64,000 nt of DNA from Anabaena azotica FACHB-119 (GCF_014697625.1 NZ_JACJSG010000028.1:39396-103395), one strand, 5' to 3'; shown: positions 26,410 to 36,518, counted from the first letter of the stretch. Notes: generated by a model not told the origin, from the sequence alone. Numbers and translations: made by a program.

Positions 26410-28602
26410 TCAAGCAAATTCAATACGGTTTTTCCCTAAATGTTTGGCTCGGTACATAGCAGCATCTGCCTGTTTTAGCAACGTATCAGTATCTAAACTG
26501 TCGTTTGGGTAAATACTAATACCAATACTAGCGGAAACCTTAGTGCTACTTCCGTTGAAGACAATTGGCTCAGTGATATTCAAGAGGATTTTTTCAGCAA
26601 CTTTAGCAGCTACTTGCACATCAGGTATTGGGCGGAGAATCACAGTAAATTCGTCACCGCCCAAACGAGCAACTATGTCACTAGTACGCAAAGAATTGCT
26701 GAGTCGTTGAGCTACCACTAATAATAAGCGATCGCCCATTTCGTGACCGAGGGTATCATTAACTTGCTTAAAGCCGTCTAGATCAATAAATAGTAGCCCC
26801 AGTAAAAGATTTTTTTCTTTTGCCCAGTTAATAGATTCGTAAAGTTGTTCAGCAAAGTATTTACGATTAGGCAGACCTGTTAAGGAGTCATGATAAGCTA
26901 AATAACGTAAATGGTCTTCTTTAAGTTTTAATTCATTATTAGAGCGAAACAATTCTGCGGCGGTGCGCTTCAGTTCCTCTTCCATCAACTTGCGCTGAGT
27001 TATATCCCGAATTACCCCAACTAGAAAGAAATTACCAGCCGCATCTTTGTGCAGCGATCGCTTAGTCGCAATCAAATGAGTTTGCCCAAAAGCATCAGTA
27101 AATTCTTCCTCATTTTCCTGGGGTTTTTGAGTTGCAAACACCAACTCATCTTGCTCTCGAAAAACCTCCGCTTCATGTTTAGGAAAAAAATCAAATTCCG
27201 ACTTTTCAATTAACAAACTATCAGGATAACCAATCAATCGGCAGTAAGCTTCATTTAAAACAACCCATTGATGTTTCTCATTTTTTACAAAAATGGGGTC
27301 AGCAATTGTATCAATTACTTGTTGCAGAAATTCTTTAGAACGCTTTAATTCTTCTTGTATATGAGCAAGATAGTTAGTAATCCATATTACTGAACCAGTA
27401 AAAGCAAGTAACGAGGGAATTAAAGGTATCCACCACCCTGATAAAAAAGTCAAATAAGCAACTACAAAAAGTAGACTACAAGCAATAAATATTGCCACAA
27501 TGCTTGAGACAGCATGACGTATCCGCCATGCTGTGACTGCACCTAAATAAGACCAAAGAAAAATCCATAAGCATTCCCAGAACTTAGACCAAACTTGTAG
27601 TAATGGTCTTCCTTCTAAAGCCGCAGAAATTAGCTGACTAACAAAATAAGCCTGTACCTCAATCCCCGGTACAGGCTTTGCTCCTTTTATCAGATCACTA
27701 GAATAGGGAATAAACACAAAATCTTGAATACTAGGAGCTGTAGAACCAATTAAAATAATCCGATCCTGAATCCAGCTTTTTGGGACTTTATTAGCCAGCA
27801 CATCTACCATACTCACCTTTCGGAAAGGACAGGAGTCTTTACTAAAATTATGACAGCTTGGCTTGGGAAAATTAGACAAAATTTGATAGCCTCTAGCATC
27901 AGCTCTCACATAAGCACCATCATTTTCCTGAAACCGAATAAATGCTGCCTTTTTCAACTGCAAATATTTTGGGTCTATAGCTGCTTTTGTGGGAAAAACC
28001 TGCTCTGACTTTAAATATAATAAAGCTAACTTCAAAGCAAAACTTTCATAGGGAATATTATTAATATGCCAATACAATAAACTACGGCGGACTTTGCCAT
28101 CAATATCATAGAGTAGATTATTAAAACCTACTTGTTCACTATTTAATCCTTGTGGTGGTGGGACATGAGGACTTTGGTTATTAGCCAATAGTTGCGTACC
28201 AATTAAATTCGGCATTGATTTATAAGTATTTATCAAAATTTTATTACCATCCTTCGATGGCAAATCGCGATAAATATCTAAACCAATAGCACGGGGTTGA
28301 TTGGCTTGTAATTTTTTTAATAACTCAGCAATAATACTATCAGGAATAGGGAATCCATTACGCAAAGATGCTTCATCAACAGCGACTATAGTAATGCGAT
28401 TATCAGGTTGTTCATAGGGACGCAAACGAAAAAATTGATCCAATGCTGCTAATTCCAGGGGTTGCAGTAGTCCCACATAACGCAACATCAGAACACAAAG
28501 CACAATAAGAGAAGCAGTCGTTAAGTCTCTAGGTACTCGACTAAGGCATTGTTTCAGTCCTCGCATTAACTTGATAAAATGCTTGTCTAATTGCTTACTC
28601 AT
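26410..28602 (-). CDS. CHASE2-PAS-GGDEF membrane diguanylate cyclase
   Basis: 730 residues from ATG 28602 (MSKQLDKHFIK). One membrane helix at about 28-48 is followed by an extracytoplasmic CHASE2 domain (AALDQFFRLRPYE, ITIVAVDE, IGLDIYRDLP, WIQDRIILIGSTA) to about 320. Three helices (about 340-415) precede a PAS domain with PAC (VIRDITQRKLMEEEL), then a GGDEF domain (about 565-730) with the intact signature RLGGDEF. The inhibitory RxxD site (RTSD) lies exactly five residues before GGDEF. It should synthesise cyclic di-GMP in response to an external and a PAS-sensed signal. With the EAL protein at the window start, both arms of c-di-GMP turnover are present. Confidence 0.93.
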   Translation of the reverse strand: MSKQLDKHFIKLMRGLKQCLSRVPRDLTTASLIVLCVLMLRYVGLLQPLELAALDQFFRLRPYEQPDNRITIVAVDEASLRNGFPIPDSIIAELLKKLQANQPRAIGLDIYRDLPSKDGNKILINTYKSMPNLIGTQLLANNQSPHVPPPQGLNSEQVGFNNLLYDIDGKVRRSLLYWHINNIPYESFALKLALLYLKSEQVFPTKAAIDPKYLQLKKAAFIRFQENDGAYVRADARGYQILSNFPKPSCHNFSKDSCPFRKVSMVDVLANKVPKSWIQDRIILIGSTAPSIQDFVFIPYSSDLIKGAKPVPGIEVQAYFVSQLISAALEGRPLLQVWSKFWECLWIFLWSYLGAVTAWRIRHAVSSIVAIFIACSLLFVVAYLTFLSGWWIPLIPSLLAFTGSVIWITNYLAHIQEELKRSKEFLQQVIDTIADPIFVKNEKHQWVVLNEAYCRLIGYPDSLLIEKSEFDFFPKHEAEVFREQDELVFATQKPQENEEEFTDAFGQTHLIATKRSLHKDAAGNFFLVGVIRDITQRKLMEEELKRTAAELFRSNNELKLKEDHLRYLAYHDSLTGLPNRKYFAEQLYESINWAKEKNLLLGLLFIDLDGFKQVNDTLGHEMGDRLLLVVAQRLSNSLRTSDIVARLGGDEFTVILRPIPDVQVAAKVAEKILLNITEPIVFNGSSTKVSASIGISIYPNDSLDTDTLLKQADAAMYRAKHLGKNRIEFA

Positions 28603-29360
28603 TCCCAATACCCAAGCGGGAGAATCTTATATTTTAGTTATAAAAAACAAGTTAAAAATTCATAATTTAGAAGTCAGAAATCCTGATAATTAGATATCCA
28701 ATTATAAGAATAATCTGGCTTCTAAACGTTCTTAGTATTTACGGATCTGATATCAGACTTATTAAATATCAAGTTGCTATCAAGTTGCTATCAAATATAG
28801 CTCAATCACAAATTATATTTATGAAACCAAAATGCTAGGAATTCAATAGTATGCCTCCAAATAATAGCGCATGAGTATTTGATTATTTAATCAAACAAGC
28901 TTAATTCTTTTTAATGGTTAACTCTGGTTTTTAGGATATACTGCTCCACCTCAACTCTCTTAAAAACGAAAAACGCTTTAAATGAACCTTGTAAGGTGAT
29001 TTAAGGGTGTGTAAAATTTTTTGCTACACAAGATAAATTTTAAAACATCTTCTTAATCTAAGTAGTATTTATTAATAGTATATTTTCACTTAGTTGTAAT
29101 CGCCATACTTTTTGAGACAACTTGTATCATTCTTTATGTAGTATTAACATGGACAGAAAACTATTCACTTAAGTGTACTAAATAAATGCTAAAATAGGGA
29201 CTGCTGCTTATTCCCGGCTATAATTAGCACTTTGTAGTGTTTGACATCAACAAAACAGTCAACCGATAATAATTTCCACTTGGCTACCTGTTGACTGTTG
29301 ATTCAGTAATATTTCTTAGTGTATGGGCTAGATAGCCACACAAGATTATTAGCAGTGATT
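28603..29360. other. AT-rich intergenic region
   Basis: About 750 bp between the CHASE2 gene start and the VKOR gene stop. It contains a short direct repeat (ATCAAGTTGCT near 28769-28793) and no supported gene. The CHASE2 promoter should be at its left end. Confidence 0.5.
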
Positions 29361-30344
29361 TTACTTAAAGTACTTAAAGTTACTGGGGCCTGTATAACCA
29401 GAAACTTTTGCTAGTTCTGCAAGATTTTGGACTCCGCTATAGCTTTTTCCGTTGATAATCCAAGTCGGGAAGCCTTGAATGTTAGCTGCTTTGCACAACT
29501 CTACTTTGGCGTTGGGGCTTTCAGCAGCACACTCTACCTTAATATTATTGTCACTGATAATTTGATAAGCTTCTTTACCAAAGAGTAACTTCTGCTCATG
29601 GCAGTGGGGACACCAAAAGGCGACGTATTCTTTAGCCCCTACCTTAACTAAGTGCTGTGCGAGGGCAATTTCTGCCTCACCGGAAGTGGTGTTAATTTCC
29701 CAGCCAAATTCAGGGTTAGGATTGGTCTGAGGCACAAATGCAGGTATTTGTCCAGGTGGTATGCTGGCACTAAAATCTGGTTTATTGACATTAGCGTAAA
29801 CGGCTAAAGTGCCAATCAGAGTCACCATGCCGACAATCAAAGCAGTGAAAAATATTTGCCCGATATCTTCCCACGATCGCCCAACAATTGTTAGTACCAA
29901 AAGGCTGAGGGAGAATAAAGCCGAACTGATGCAATAAAGGCAAAGGGCATTGATTTGAAATGCTAGCAAATACATTAAGTAGCCACTGAAGACGGACATG
30001 GCGATCGCACCCACCAACAGTAGCCACCAAGTTGCATTTTCTAGCCGCTTGTCTTTATTATTTTCTCCAGCTTTCAGTACAAGGGGAGCTAGAGCTAAGA
30101 TTAACATCCCGGTATATGCCAAAAACCCGAACAAGGCTAATGGCTGTCCAAAAATTGTAGCCCAAGGGCTAGAGAGTACATCAGTACAACTTTTAGCACC
30201 AGCCTGCGCTACACAAGCAGGGCTACCTCCTGTTAATTTTTCTATAGTTAGATAGCCGGTATTGAGAGCGCCAAGACCGGCGATCGCGGCAATTATCGGA
30301 CGCGACCATTTATGTATCCAAGGAGTAGAACGGCGACGAATCAT
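29361..30344 (-). CDS. Vitamin K epoxide reductase-thioredoxin fusion
   Basis: 327 residues from ATG 30344 (MIRRRSTPWIHKWSRP). The longer frame to 30491 runs through repeat DNA. Residues 15-190 are a VKOR domain with about five membrane helices, the loop cysteines in PACVAQAGAKSCTDV, and the active CxxC in ALCLYCISS. The C-terminal 120 residues are a thioredoxin-like domain with WCPHCHEQ (CPHC) and a cis-Pro region FPTWIING. These cyanobacterial fusions oxidise thiols in the periplasm or thylakoid lumen, passing electrons from the thioredoxin domain to quinone. The domain set is complete. It is preceded by btpA on the same strand, 226 bp upstream. Confidence 0.93.
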   Translation of the reverse strand: MIRRRSTPWIHKWSRPIIAAIAGLGALNTGYLTIEKLTGGSPACVAQAGAKSCTDVLSSPWATIFGQPLALFGFLAYTGMLILALAPLVLKAGENNKDKRLENATWWLLLVGAIAMSVFSGYLMYLLAFQINALCLYCISSALFSLSLLVLTIVGRSWEDIGQIFFTALIVGMVTLIGTLAVYANVNKPDFSASIPPGQIPAFVPQTNPNPEFGWEINTTSGEAEIALAQHLVKVGAKEYVAFWCPHCHEQKLLFGKEAYQIISDNNIKVECAAESPNAKVELCKAANIQGFPTWIINGKSYSGVQNLAELAKVSGYTGPSNFKYFK

Positions 30345-30570
30345 AAATTGGGTATTGGGTATTGGGTATTTGGAGATGAGGGAGTGGGGGGAGATGGGGG
30401 AGATGTGGTTCTCTGCGAGACGCGCTCCGCGTTGGCGCAGCCTCTGTCTACGACACGCTCCGCGAACGTAGAGAACGACTACGCTCACCAACCGGGAGTG
30501 GGGCGAGTGGGGGGAGATGAGGGGAAAACAAGAAGGCTTTCCCCAGTTCCCAATCCCCAGTCCCCAGTCC

Positions 30571-31419
30571 CTAAGAATGTATAGTTACTGAAGAAATAGA
30601 TTTATTCTCACCTTTAGAGTTCCAATTGCGACGTGCAGCTTCCACAAATTGGCTGACGCGAATTGGGTCGATTGGTTGTTCGATTTTACCTTGGCGTTTC
30701 AGGGAACTGGAAACAATGACACCATTGGCAGCTTGCAACAGTGTACCAACGTTTTCCCAATTAGCCCCACTGCCGATAAATACGGGTGTGCCATTGGCTG
30801 CACCACAAGCTAGTTCTAAATCTTCTTGATTGGGGGGGCTACCTGTAGCCCAGCCAGATAAAATCACCGCATCTGCCAAACCCCGTTCGATAGTGTCTTT
30901 CACCGCCACGGTGAGATTAGGGGAACTCAGAGGACGGGCGTGTTTGACCAAGACATCAGCGAGAATTTTCACATCGCTACCCAATTCTCGGCGATAGCGG
31001 AGTAATTGATGCGCTTCTCCTTCAATTAGCCCTTGGTCTGTCGCCATCACTCCTGTCAGAACGTTGACACGGATAAATTGAGCGCGGACACAACTAGCGA
31101 TCGCCATTGCACTTTTGCCATCATTCCGCAACACATTTAACCCTATGGGCAACGTCACCAAATTCTGTATCCGTTGCACTACCACAGTCATAGCACTCAC
31201 AACTGCCGGATCTACCTGATTTTTTGTAAACGGCGCATCAAAAAAGTTTTCTACAATAATACCGTCAACACCACCACTAGCCAGAGCGGTTGCCTCTTGT
31301 TCTGCACGGTCAATCACTGCTTTGAGACTACCTCCCCAACGGGCGGAAGTCGGCAATGGTAGCAGATGCACTACGCCAATTATCGGTGTTCGAGTTTTAA
31401 ATAATTGATATAAGTCCAC
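30571..31419 (-). CDS. btpA: BtpA-family photosystem I biogenesis protein
   Basis: 282 residues from GTG 31419. It is a TIM-barrel-type protein with the BtpA pattern: IIGVVHLLPLPTSARWGGSL, DGIIVENFFDAPF, PIGLNVLRNDGKSAMAIA, FIRVNVLTGVMATDQGLIEG, VKILADVLVKHA, DAVILSGWATG and PVFIGSGANWENV. In Synechocystis BtpA is a thylakoid-associated extrinsic factor needed to keep photosystem I at normal levels, which is established for that protein and inferred here. The length is typical. It is downstream of a heptamer tract and may share a transcript with the VKOR gene. Confidence 0.93.
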   Translation of the reverse strand: MDLYQLFKTRTPIIGVVHLLPLPTSARWGGSLKAVIDRAEQEATALASGGVDGIIVENFFDAPFTKNQVDPAVVSAMTVVVQRIQNLVTLPIGLNVLRNDGKSAMAIASCVRAQFIRVNVLTGVMATDQGLIEGEAHQLLRYRRELGSDVKILADVLVKHARPLSSPNLTVAVKDTIERGLADAVILSGWATGSPPNQEDLELACGAANGTPVFIGSGANWENVGTLLQAANGVIVSSSLKRQGKIEQPIDPIRVSQFVEAARRNWNSKGENKSISSVTIHS

Positions 31420-31440
31420 GTCTTTTAACTATTGTCAGAG

Positions 31441-31510
31441 ATTGGTTATTGGGGATTGGGTATTGGGGATTGGGTATTGGGGATTGGGTACTGGGGATTG
31501 GGTACTGGGG
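31441..31510. repeat. Mixed heptamer tract (GGGATTG / GGGTATT)
   Basis: About ten alternating units of a 7-bp repeat with two variants, which points to growth by slippage of a two-unit block. Confidence 0.85.
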
Positions 31511-31590
31511 ACAGAAGAGGCAAGGGAGCAGGGAGAAGGCAGCAAGGGAAAGGAATTTTCCCCCTTGCCCCCTGCCCCTCTGCTTATTTT

Positions 31591-31640
31591 TCTCCCTCAT
31601 CTCCCCGTTCCCCTCCAGGGAGGGGCTAGGGGCTGACAGG
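31591..31640. repeat. Paralogous empty site for the MITE at 20892
   Basis: Read in reverse complement it gives TAGCCCCTCCCTGGAGGGG followed by AACGGGGAGATGAGG, the same sequence that flanks the MITE on both sides once one GAGGGGAA copy is removed, with one mismatch. A third, related copy lies at about 36376-36425. Confidence 0.7.
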
Positions 31641-32438
31641 TGTAGGTTTTTTACTGGTGTTCCAAAAACCTTGGTTTGGGGTGTAAGGGTGTAGGGTGTA
31701 GGGGTGTAGGGGTGGATGAAACAATGATTTTCTCCTTAGTTTTATAGTCCTTACTCACTGCTATATTAAAAACCTACACTTGTGAGGGGGCTAGGGGTGG
31801 GTTCCTCCCTCATCTCCCTCATCTCCCTCATCTCCCTCATCCCCCTCATCCCCCTCATCTCCCCCCAATCCCCCAACCCCCCATTTTACTGCCTCCTCCT
31901 GACGAGAGAATTTGGCATAAAACTAACCATAAGTTATGTTAAGATAAAACTTGACTACAAGAGGAGTTTGCCACTCACAACACGCAAGGCGGCTTCCCAT
32001 GATTTCGGCAGAGTCCCTGCGTTTCGTCGTAGGTCAAGCCTTATGTTCAGGGTAGCATTACTGCTTTATGGGCGTAGTCGCAAGAGCGATTTCCCTGAAG
32101 GGTAGCGACTTCTCACAACCAGCCCTTTGGGCGGCTTCCCGATGGGTAAATTAAAAAAGCATACGCTGCTGCGGTAATGTACAATACCAACAGGCGAATT
32201 GTTAAAAAATATTAAAAAGTGTCAGATTTATCTAAAGACACTACAATTTACCCTGGGACACAAGCTAATAAAAACATCATAACATGACTTGAAATAGTCA
32301 ATGTCAAGGTTTACAGGCAGTTGTTGACAGTGGATAAAACCACAAGATCGCTGCTGTTTAAGGGTGCGAATAACAAAGAGCGAAATTATCGGGCTTTGTG
32401 TTTAATAACAAGAAAAAACTGGAAGTTTTTTTCAAAAT

Positions 32439-33758
32439 ATGGGTGAAAAGCCAACAATAGCAATTTCTCACTTGGGCTGTGAGAAAAATCGAATTGATAC
32501 CGAACATATGCTAGGGCTGCTGGTCAAAGCAGGCTATGGTGTAGATACAAATGAAGAGTTAGCCGATTACGTAATTGTCAATACTTGTAGTTTTATTGAA
32601 GCCGCTAGAGAAGAATCTGTTAGAACTTTAGTAGAACTGGCAGAAGCCAACAAAAAAATTGTGATTACAGGCTGTATGGCGCAACACTTCCAAGAACAAT
32701 TATTGGAAGAATTGCCAGAAGCAGTTGCTGTAGTTGGCACAGGGGATTACCATAAGATAGTTAACGTAATTGAAAGAGCAGAGCAAGGCGAGCGCTTAAC
32801 GCTAGTTAGTGCCGAACCCACTTATATTGCAGATGAAACTACACCACGCTACCGAACTACTACCGAAGGTGTTGCTTACCTGCGAGTAGCAGAAGGGTGT
32901 GATTACCGTTGTGCATTTTGCATAATTCCCCACTTACGCGGGAACCAGCGATCGCGTACTATAGAATCTATAGTGGCTGAAGCAGAGCAGCTAGTTGCTC
33001 AAGGGGTACAAGAGATCATTCTTATTTCCCAAATCACCACAAACTATGGTTTGGATATATATGGTAAGCCGAAACTAGCCGAATTACTGCGGGCTTTAGG
33101 GAAAGTTAATGTACCCTGGATCAGGATGCACTACGCCTATCCCACGGGATTAACCCCGGATGTCATAGCGGCAATTCAAGAAACGCCGAACGTGTTACCA
33201 TATCTAGACTTGCCCCTACAACATTCTCATCCCGAAGTTCTCCGTGCCATGAACCGTCCCTGGCAAGGGCGAGTCAACGATGAAATTATCGAGCGCCTCA
33301 AGATAGCCATTCCAGGTGCTGTGTTACGGACAACATTGATAGTAGGCTTCCCTGGAGAAACAGAAGCACAATTTGAGCATTTACTACAGTTCGTCCAACG
33401 GCATGAGTTTGACCATGTGGGCGTGTTCACATTCTCAAGGGAAGAAGGAACCGCCGCATACAAACTACCCGACCAACTGCCCCAAGAGGTGATGGATGAA
33501 CGCCGCGATCGCCTCATGGCACTCCAGCAACCAATTTCTTGGCGCAAAAACCAGCAGGAAGTCGGCAAAACCGTTGAAGTCCTGATTGAACAAGAAAATC
33601 CTGAAAATGGGAAATTAATCGGTCGTTCTGGCAGATTTTCCCCAGAAGTTGATGGTTTGGTCTACGTTGAGGGCGAGGCGAAGCTAGGAACTATCGTCCC
33701 TGTGAAGATTCACAGCGCGGATGAGTATGACTTGTTTGGTCAAGTCAGTCATAACTGA
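32439..33758 (+). CDS. rimO: Ribosomal protein S12 methylthiotransferase RimO
   Basis: 439 residues from ATG 32439. The N-terminal MTTase domain has the three Cys that hold the auxiliary cluster (SHLGCEKNR, VNTCSFI, TGCMAQ). The radical-SAM domain carries CDYRCAFC (CxxxCxxC). The C-terminus is a TRAM domain (GKTVEVLIEQENP to end). RimO adds a methylthio group to an Asp of ribosomal protein S12. HLGCEKNR with the overall order separates it from MiaB. The helicase gene follows at 67 bp, so co-transcription is likely. Confidence 0.95.
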   Translation: MGEKPTIAISHLGCEKNRIDTEHMLGLLVKAGYGVDTNEELADYVIVNTCSFIEAAREESVRTLVELAEANKKIVITGCMAQHFQEQLLEELPEAVAVVGTGDYHKIVNVIERAEQGERLTLVSAEPTYIADETTPRYRTTTEGVAYLRVAEGCDYRCAFCIIPHLRGNQRSRTIESIVAEAEQLVAQGVQEIILISQITTNYGLDIYGKPKLAELLRALGKVNVPWIRMHYAYPTGLTPDVIAAIQETPNVLPYLDLPLQHSHPEVLRAMNRPWQGRVNDEIIERLKIAIPGAVLRTTLIVGFPGETEAQFEHLLQFVQRHEFDHVGVFTFSREEGTAAYKLPDQLPQEVMDERRDRLMALQQPISWRKNQQEVGKTVEVLIEQENPENGKLIGRSGRFSPEVDGLVYVEGEAKLGTIVPVKIHSADEYDLFGQVSHN

Positions 33759-33825
33759 CGGCTAACACAGACGCAAGTTTCAATTTACAAATCTACAAAC
33801 AGAAAAACAAAATCTAGGAGAGTTG

Positions 33826-35358
33826 ATGAGTCTTTCGTTTCAAGAACTAGGAATTTCCCAAGACCGTGTAGAACACTTAGAAAAACTAGGTTTTACTGCA
33901 CCGACAAACATTCAAGCCCAAGCTATCCCTCAACTGTTGTCAGGACGTGACGTAGTAGGTCAATCACAAACAGGTACAGGTAAAACAGCAGCCTTCTCAC
34001 TGCCCATATTAGAACGGTTAGACGTTAACCAAAAAGCAGTGCAAGCCCTAGTTTTAACTCCTACTCGTGAATTAGCCATCCAAGTCCACGATGCAATGGC
34101 TCAATTCGTTGGTAACAGTGGCTTACGAGCTTTGGCAATTTACGGAGGTCAATCAATTGACCGCCAAATTTTACAACTCAAACGCGGTGTGCAAGTCGTC
34201 GTCGGTACACCAGGACGGGTAATTGACTTGCTAGAACGGGGTTGTCTGAAGCTAGACCAAGTTAAATGGTTCGTACTGGATGAAGCCGATGAAATGTTAA
34301 GCATGGGCTTTATCGACGATGTAGAGAAAATTCTTTCTCAAGCACCCCAAGACAGACAGACAGCTTTGTTCTCAGCTACCATGCCACCATCAATTCGGAT
34401 GTTGGTCAACAAGTTTTTGCGATCGCCAGTTACAGTCACCGTTGAGCAACCCAAAGCCACACCTAATAAAATCAATCAGGTAGCTTATCTCATCCCCCGC
34501 CACTGGACAAAAGCCAAAGCCTTACAGCCAATTCTGGAAATGGAAGACCCAGAAACAGCTTTAATCTTTGTTCGTACCAGACGCACAGCCGCCGAACTCA
34601 CCAGCCAACTGCAAGCTGCTGGTCACAGCGTAGATGAATATCACGGCGACTTGTCCCAACAAGCAAGGGAAAGATTATTGACTCGCTTCCGTAATCGTCA
34701 GGTACGTTGGGTAGTAGCAACAGACATCGCTGCACGCGGTTTGGATGTGGATCAACTATCTCACGTCATCAACTACGACTTACCTGATAGCGTGGAAACC
34801 TACGTTCACAGAATTGGTCGTACTGGTCGCGCTGGTAAAGAAGGTACAGCAATTACCTTAGTACAACCATTTGAGCGTCGCAAACAGCAAATCTTTGAAC
34901 GCCATGTGCGGCAAAATTGGCAATTGCTTACCATACCCACCAGGGCGCAAATCGAAGCACGCCACATTTTGAAACTGCAAGAACAAGTTAGAGAAGCGTT
35001 AGCTGGTGAGCGTTTGGCTTCCTTCTTGCCTATTGTCAGCGAATTGATTGAGAAATATGATGCTCAAGCGATCGCCGCCGCCGCCCTGCAAATCGCTTAT
35101 GATCAAACTCGTCCCGCTTGGTTAAGCACCGAAATCGACGTTCCCGAAGAAGTAGTATCCACCCCCAAACCCAAGCTGATCAAGCGTCGTGGTGAAGGTG
35201 GTGACAGAAATCGCAACTGGAACAAATCAGAAAACGGTGACGAAGACAGACGCGGTACACCCAAACCAAAATTACGCGGTGGTAGCCGTCGTGAACCTTC
35301 CGTTACACCAGCTAATCCTAAGTTAGGTTCACCAGCTGCTAGAGAGTCTGCTTCTTAG
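33826..35358 (+). CDS. DEAD-box RNA helicase (CrhR/DeaD-like)
   Basis: 510 residues from ATG 33826 (MSLSFQELGISQDRVEHLEK); AGGAG lies just upstream and an in-frame TTG precedes the ATG. All core motifs are present: Q-motif GFTAPTNIQ, SQTGTGKTAAF, PTRELA, TPGR, VLDEADEML, FSATMP, IFVRTRR, ARGLDV and HRIGRTGRAG. The C-terminal 80 residues are basic and Gly/Arg/Asn-rich, a likely RNA-binding tail. Cyanobacterial relatives such as CrhR are cold- and redox-responsive and rearrange RNA duplexes. It lies directly behind rimO. Confidence 0.92.
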   Translation: MSLSFQELGISQDRVEHLEKLGFTAPTNIQAQAIPQLLSGRDVVGQSQTGTGKTAAFSLPILERLDVNQKAVQALVLTPTRELAIQVHDAMAQFVGNSGLRALAIYGGQSIDRQILQLKRGVQVVVGTPGRVIDLLERGCLKLDQVKWFVLDEADEMLSMGFIDDVEKILSQAPQDRQTALFSATMPPSIRMLVNKFLRSPVTVTVEQPKATPNKINQVAYLIPRHWTKAKALQPILEMEDPETALIFVRTRRTAAELTSQLQAAGHSVDEYHGDLSQQARERLLTRFRNRQVRWVVATDIAARGLDVDQLSHVINYDLPDSVETYVHRIGRTGRAGKEGTAITLVQPFERRKQQIFERHVRQNWQLLTIPTRAQIEARHILKLQEQVREALAGERLASFLPIVSELIEKYDAQAIAAAALQIAYDQTRPAWLSTEIDVPEEVVSTPKPKLIKRRGEGGDRNRNWNKSENGDEDRRGTPKPKLRGGSRREPSVTPANPKLGSPAARESAS

Positions 35359-35451
35359 TCATTAATCAGTGACTAAATACGGCTAATACCAATTCTGCAA
35401 AATTCAGCAACAGATGCAAACTTCCAAATACTGACAACATCTGTATTTCTT

Positions 35452-35483
35452 AATTTTGAATTTTGAATTTTGAATTTTGAATT
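35452..35483. repeat. Heptamer tandem repeat (TTTTGAA)
   Basis: About 4.5 TTTTGAA units upstream of the Uma2 gene. The same unit recurs at 36586-36606 and, in complement, at 45939-45967. Confidence 0.85.
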
Positions 35484-35543
35484 GGTATAACTGTTTTGAT
35501 CAGCTTGTAGGAACATGAATATAAACAGATTGCTTCTATTCTT

Positions 35544-36119
35544 ATGTTCACAATCTCAGATTTAGAGCAGCTACAAGCTGAACATCCAGAATGGCAGATG
35601 GAACTAGTGGACGGTAATATCCTGGTTATGGGGCCATCTGATTATATTTCAGAAGAAATAGGCGCTGAGTTAATTCGATTGCTGGGAAACTGGGTTCGCC
35701 CACGTAAGTTAGGACGAGTGACTGGTTCTAGCGCTGGTTTTATTCTGCCAAGACTGGAAACGGAAGACAACGAAGCTGATGTAGAAAAGCGCAATCTCCG
35801 CGCTCCTGATGTATCCTTTGTGCGTGCGGAGAAGCTAAAAATTAGCAAACGTGATTTTGTTGAGCTAGTACCCGACTTGATGGTGGAGATTAAATCCAAG
35901 TCAGACAGCATCAAGCCGCTAGTAGAAAAAATTCAATTATTTTTAGACCTGGGATGTACGGTGGGGATGCTCATCGACCCAGATAAATTAACATTAACTG
36001 TTTATCGGCTCAATCAAGAGCCAATAGTTTTACAAAACAAAGATAAATTAACCATACCTGATTTACTTCCAGGCTGGGAGTTAACAGTCTCAGAAATTTG
36101 GCCGCCTGTGTTTGAGTGA
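35544..36119 (+). CDS. Uma2-family (DUF820) putative nuclease
   Basis: 191 residues with the Uma2 restriction-endonuclease-like fold: WQMELVDGNILVMGP near the N-terminus, then APDVSFVRAEKL and LVPDLMVEIKSKSDS, which supply the Asp and ExK of a PD-(D/E)XK active site. These proteins are strongly amplified in cyanobacteria, and their roles are mostly unknown. It sits as a single gene between repeat tracts. Start at ATG 35544. Confidence 0.88.
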   Translation: MFTISDLEQLQAEHPEWQMELVDGNILVMGPSDYISEEIGAELIRLLGNWVRPRKLGRVTGSSAGFILPRLETEDNEADVEKRNLRAPDVSFVRAEKLKISKRDFVELVPDLMVEIKSKSDSIKPLVEKIQLFLDLGCTVGMLIDPDKLTLTVYRLNQEPIVLQNKDKLTIPDLLPGWELTVSEIWPPVFE

Positions 36120-36251
36120 GAAGCAGTTATCAGTTGACAATTGACAGTTGACAGTTATAGCAGTAGCCACATAGGTTAGGACATAGGTAAATTATAAAAC
36201 CCTTACAGCATATTTTGGGTAGATGAGGTACTAGCATAGAACCCAAAACAA

Positions 36252-36281
36252 TGTAGAGACGTTACATGTAACGTCTCTACA
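36252..36281. repeat. 30-bp perfect palindrome, copy 2
   Basis: TGTAGAGACGTTACA and its exact complement. It differs from copy 1 at 21158-21187 by G to A and the matching C to T, which keeps the symmetry perfect. Confidence 0.75.
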
Positions 36282-36453
36282 GTATTTCACGAATATTGAA
36301 ACTGCTGTATATTAAGTAGCTTTTGAAGCTGTCCCCTGTCCCCTGCTATATCAGTTGACAGTTGTTACACTCCCCTGTTCCTTTTCCCCTCCTGGGAGGG
36401 GCTAGGAGTGGGTTACTCCCTCATCTCCCCCAGTCCCCAGTAGTATCCAAAAT

Positions 36454-36518
36454 GTAGGGTGCGTCAGTACGAGAAACCCTAGCCATACCAAGAAAATACT
36501 CATACTGACGCACCCTAC
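36454..36518. repeat. GTAGGGTGCGTCAG inverted-repeat element, copy 3
   Basis: 65 bp with intact termini GTAGGGTGCGTCAGTA and TACTGACGCACCCTAC (one terminal mismatch at most). It is in opposite orientation to the copy at 14003-14067 and shares a long identical core with it. Confidence 0.75.

Larger units (their letters stand above)
31420..32438. other. Repeat-rich intergenic region upstream of rimO
   Basis: About 1 kb, no gene. It contains an ATTGGGG/ATTGGGT tandem tract (31441-31510), the empty-site repeat at about 31591-31640, C/T-rich ATCTCCCTC heptamer-like repeats at 31805-31862, and complex sequence 31960-32160 with short inverted repeats. Several frames through this DNA are low-complexity and rejected. 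Confidence 0.6.

Noticed and set aside
30262..30584. Two overlapping plus-strand frames antisense to the VKOR gene start
   Set aside because: They lie over the VKOR coding strand complement and repeat DNA; codon pattern belongs to the minus-strand gene.
31397..31694. Several frames rich in Gly, Trp and Asp-Trp repeats
   Set aside because: Generated by heptamer GGGATTG repeats read in different frames.
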